Source: Sapria himalayana
Taxonomy: Eukaryota > Streptophyta > Magnoliopsida > Malpighiales > Rafflesiaceae
Assembly (NCBI GenBank): GCA_029783825.1
Contig: JAREIK010001718.1
Location: 2,360,898-2,424,897, forward strand
Reading direction: 5' to 3'
DNA length: 64,000 nucleotides
This document shows, piece after piece, positions 60,421 to 64,000 of this stretch; positions within the stretch are counted from its first letter, which is position 1; every line of letters starts with the position of its first letter. Made by a program: the position numbers and the translations under genes. The notes beneath the pieces were generated by a model. It worked only from the letters and a program-made list of their open reading frames with translations, made no database searches and was not told the origin of the DNA.

Positions 60421-61914
60421 GTATATAAATAATTTTTGCGACACATTTCAATTGTTTCATGTAGCCAAGTGGCTAAAGATGTTTTTAAATTTTTTTTTTC
60501 CACCCTACTTCCAATCCTAAATTATCAACACCAGAATAGATACATATAACAAACTATCATACTAATAAATCTTCTTAGTAGTAATCGCGACTAACTATTC
60601 GAATCTCATTTATGTTGCTGATTAATGTAGTGCGTTTGAATTATATAATTACTTTTTTTATTAATTTTTTAATTGCCAACATGCCCCCCATGGGCATAGT
60701 TGGGTTTCCTATTTTGAGTGCACTAAATGCAATTATTTTGCATTTTGGTGTATTTTATAAAATTTTGTATTTGATGCAACACAAGATAATTCCTCCCAAA
60801 CAATATACATATATTTAAAGATAATATTATCCCCTCTAAGATCAATACTACTTTCTAGGAGAATGTATGTATTGTGGATTTGATTCGAACATCTTTTAAA
60901 AAAATATATTTTTAAATTTTTTTAAAAAGTTTATCAAAGTCAAAAATATTTAATGTTTGATACACTCAATTATGCAAACCCAAAGATATTGACTTTATGC
61001 TATGTTAGCTTGCCATGTCATATGAAAAATACATACAAATATGGTTTATGGCATGTCACATAAAAAAAATACTTTTTATAAAAAAACAATATTTTTAAAA
61101 TAAAAATTTTATATTGGTTATAACACATAGACTTTTTAAATATTATATGTTATGTAATTTATATGTTTATAAATGTATATTTTATAAATAGTATGCATTA
61201 TATAGTGTATATGTTCATGCTTATATGTATATGTTATTTTTATTTTAATATTTTGTTTTTTATAAAAAATATTTTGGTTTTTGGTCCCTTGGCATAAAAA
61301 ATTATGAAAAAATTATATAACAGCACGCTAAAATGAAAATATTAAAAAAAAGGAATCCAAAATTTTCATATTTATAAAAAAGTACACTAAAAGGGGGAAC
61401 CCAAGAATGTCCTTGTAGCATTAAAATAATACATATATACTTATATATATATTTATATATTTTTAACAACACTCTATATATGTTTATAAATGTCTATCAA
61501 AATGTATTGAAATGTATATATGATTTTCATATAAACATACAAATCTGTACATGTTTATAAATATACAAATGTATATATACATTTATAAGCCTGACCAAAT
61601 TATAAGTATATATGTTTCGAACCTATAACATTTATAAGTATAGTTAAACTTATAAACAAAACCTATATTTGAAATTATAAAATTATATTTGTGTTCTCAA
61701 ACATATAACATTTATAAGCATCATTAAACTTATAAATGAAAAGTATGGCTAAACTTATATGAATATATACATGTATTCAAATTTATAATGTTTATATACA
61801 TATATACTTTTATATGTTTACATGTGTATATACTTATATACATATATATAAGTTTATATAAGTATTTTCAGAACTGTTATAAGTTTAACCATACATAAAA
61901 TAATATGTGATTTT
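60421..61914. other. AT-rich stretch, no gene recognised
   Basis: Open frame 60612-60818 has no domain. 61440-61900 is a field of tataaac/tatatac words. No transposon ends identified. Confidence 0.5.
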
Positions 61915-62810
61915 AAACACACACACACATATGACATGCCATATTGACATGTCATAAAAAAAATTTTTTTTGGATTACATATTTATGTGCATAAAAAATT
62001 AAATATTTTTGGTTTTGATCTGTTTTTTTTATTTGAAACGTTGAGGTGTTGTTTTTTAAATATATTCAAATTAGGCTCCCTTTACATAATTTCTTCTCAT
62101 TTTTATAATTTTGTCCACTCTATTATATAATTTTAATAAAAATAAAGTATTATAAATTTATATACACACAACTATTTGTATATGTTGTGCTATTTGTACA
62201 CAATGATATATATATATATGACATGACATGTTGACATGTCATAAAAAGGGTATTAATTTGGTTTACATATTTAAGTGCATAAAAAATTAAATATTTTTTG
62301 TTTTGATATATATATATATTTTTAAATGCGAAATGTTGATGTGTTGTTTTTTAAATATTTTCAAATCAGGCTCCCTTACATAATCTCTTCTAATTTTTAT
62401 AATTTTGTCCACTCTATTATATTATTTTAATAAAAATAAAGTGTTATAGATTGGTATGCACACAACTATTTGTATATTATGTGCTATCTGTACACTGATA
62501 TATATATATATATAAAACACGTTGAGATGACATAAAAATGGTATATTTTGGTTTATATATTTAAGTGCACAAAAGATTAAATATTTTTGCTTTTGAAATA
62601 TTTTTTTTCTAAATTTGAAAAGTTGAGGTGTTGTTTTTAAATATTTTCAAATCAGACTCTCTTTGCATAATTTATTTTAATTTCTATATTTTTGTCCACT
62701 TTTATATACTTTTAATAAAAATAAATAGCACTGTAATTTATAAATATACAACTATTTGTATATGTTATGCTATTTGTACACAATGATACACACACACACA
62801 CACACACATA
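61915..62810 (+). repeat. 290-bp tandem repeat, three copies
   Basis: Units begin near gacatgtcataaaaa (61946, 62233) and the mutated gagatgacataaaaa (about 62524), so periods are 287 and about 291 bp. Shared blocks are tgcataaaaaattaaatatt, gttgaggtgttgttttt, ataattttgtccactctatt and cacaactatttgtatat. Each unit is bounded by a dinucleotide run: AC before unit 1, AT before units 2 and 3, and AC after unit 3. Confidence 0.88.
62788..62808 (+). repeat. (AC)n microsatellite
   Basis: About ten AC units closing the last 290-bp unit. Confidence 0.9.
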
Positions 62811-64000
62811 ATATTACTATAATATTGTACTCTGTTATGGTTCCAAAACTCATTATTTGCATCATAACTTTAAAATTTTGTTAGATGATTGATTTTATCT
62901 AATAGAAATTCACATGTATATGGATATTACAAGATATAAAATAAACATAAGTTATGATTTTAATCCCATTGGAAATATATAAATAATTTGACCAATTAAT
63001 AGTGAATTAATAAGTACTCAAATTGAGAAAATAAACTTGGATCTCAAATTAATTACTAGAGTTTATGGTTGGTTTACTCTATTGTATATGTTGAGTTTTC
63101 TTTACTATTGAGAAAATATTATATTTGATTGTTAGATGAAGGGTAGAATGATGTGGATTTTTCCATTTTTCTTGTTGATATATAAGATGGTGATAAACTT
63201 TGGACTGTCACTACTAAGGATGACCCCATTTTATTTGTTCAATTGGTATTTCACTACCAAAATGACACCCAGTTTATGTGTCATTTACACTTCTAATTAT
63301 TTTAGCAAATATTTTAACTATCCCTGATGATTACTTTGAATATGTATTTTTATTCTCCTATATTAGTTATCATAAAATATATGAAATAATATGACATTAA
63401 TTGTATTTGAGTTTTTAACTTCATAAGTTCCATACTCATATTAAGTAATGTACATCTTCTAATTTCACATATAGAAGTCATATAAAGAGAAATGATCACA
63501 AAGTATCACTATTTTACGAAGCACATTCCTTTGTGTTTATTCCATAACTTACATGTCATTTTCCACTATAACTAACACATGACTCCCACACCAAAGTAAA
63601 ACGACTAGGTTAGATGTTCTACATAACTCTTACATCATTTGATAGTTAGTTCTTAATGAATATGCATAGTTAAATGGGTATAAATCCATTTGTACTTTTA
63701 GCTTCATTAGCATCATACTCACAACAATTAAGCTTGCATAGATTTAAAGTTTCTATGCATAAGTTTACCTCATGATATCAGAATAGAAATTAATATCACC
63801 TCCTTCATATCGAACCTTATAAGTATGTCCCATGACTTACATGTCATAATCTACCATGATCAACATATATAAATCTATATTAGTGTGGAATCCTAGATTT
63901 CTATTTTATTTAACAACCATATCCATCGATATTCAAAATATAATATTTCTATAATAAAATAGTATGAAAGCACAATCATCACATACACACATATAAACCA
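62811..64000. other. Unassigned sequence with a dispersed repeat
   Basis: No gene assigned. The open frame 63136-63327 lacks a domain. About 63640-64000 resembles 27550-27990 in the same orientation, and its minus strand reads CKLNCCEYDANEAKSTNGF near 63690-63750. The repeat runs off the window end. Confidence 0.45.

Noticed and set aside
60465..60600. tRNA-like boxes (agtggctaaagatg near 60470 and attcgaatctc near 60597), as in a SINE or tRNA gene
   Set aside because: The spacing of about 127 bases is too long and no cloverleaf can be drawn between them.

Overview
The window reads as nuclear DNA of a flowering plant, from a repeat-filled AT-rich (roughly 70-75% A+T by eye) part of the genome. 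The evidence is the transposon content: plant Ty1/copia and chromovirus-type Ty3/gypsy retrotransposons, an L1-clade LINE with a DUF4283-like ORF1, and hAT elements whose ends resemble those of rice Dart/nDart. A monocot is possible but not shown. I found no intact host gene, tRNA, rRNA or CRISPR array. Every recognisable coding stretch belongs to a transposable element and almost all are broken by stops and frameshifts.

Layout. 1-2480: fossil hAT transposase (+). 4316-7830: Copia-A (+), a 5' LTR plus gag and integrase remnants, with a 235-bp solo LTR of another family (7136-7370) sitting in its integrase. 9361-15573: nearly full-length but decayed LINE (+). 15794-16903: a partial element full of GAGCTC. 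18137-24352: Copia-B (-) with both 1.2-kb LTRs. 24516-26460: tandem duplication of a 984-bp unit. 27994-36100: complete but dead Ty3/gypsy chromovirus (+). 36526-36810: 57-bp tandem repeat. 37830-39460: gag-protease fragment of a second gypsy lineage (-). 41312-42203: Mutator-like non-autonomous element with about 150-bp terminal inverted repeats (TIRs). 42658-50843: Copia-D (+, short LTRs), split by a hAT complex (43039-48503) that itself holds two intact non-autonomous hATs with perfect 8-bp target duplications. 50891-52396: 1.5-kb polypyrimidine tract. 52579-58830: Copia-C (+), same long-LTR family as A and B. 59262-62810: microsatellites and tandem repeats, including three copies of a 290-bp unit.

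The elements work as layers rather than as a pathway. The nesting gives a relative history: Copia-A is older than the solo LTR in it, and Copia-D is older than the hAT complex, which is older than the two small GC-rich hATs. The small hATs keep exact target duplications and are probably the youngest insertions here. Reverse transcriptase catalytic pairs survive only in the LINE (YADD) and Copia-D (YMDD). The strongest leads are the nested hAT complex, the GAGCTC-bearing Mutator-like family, the codon-phased tandem duplications and the long polypyrimidine tract. I did not find a convincing new functional gene system.
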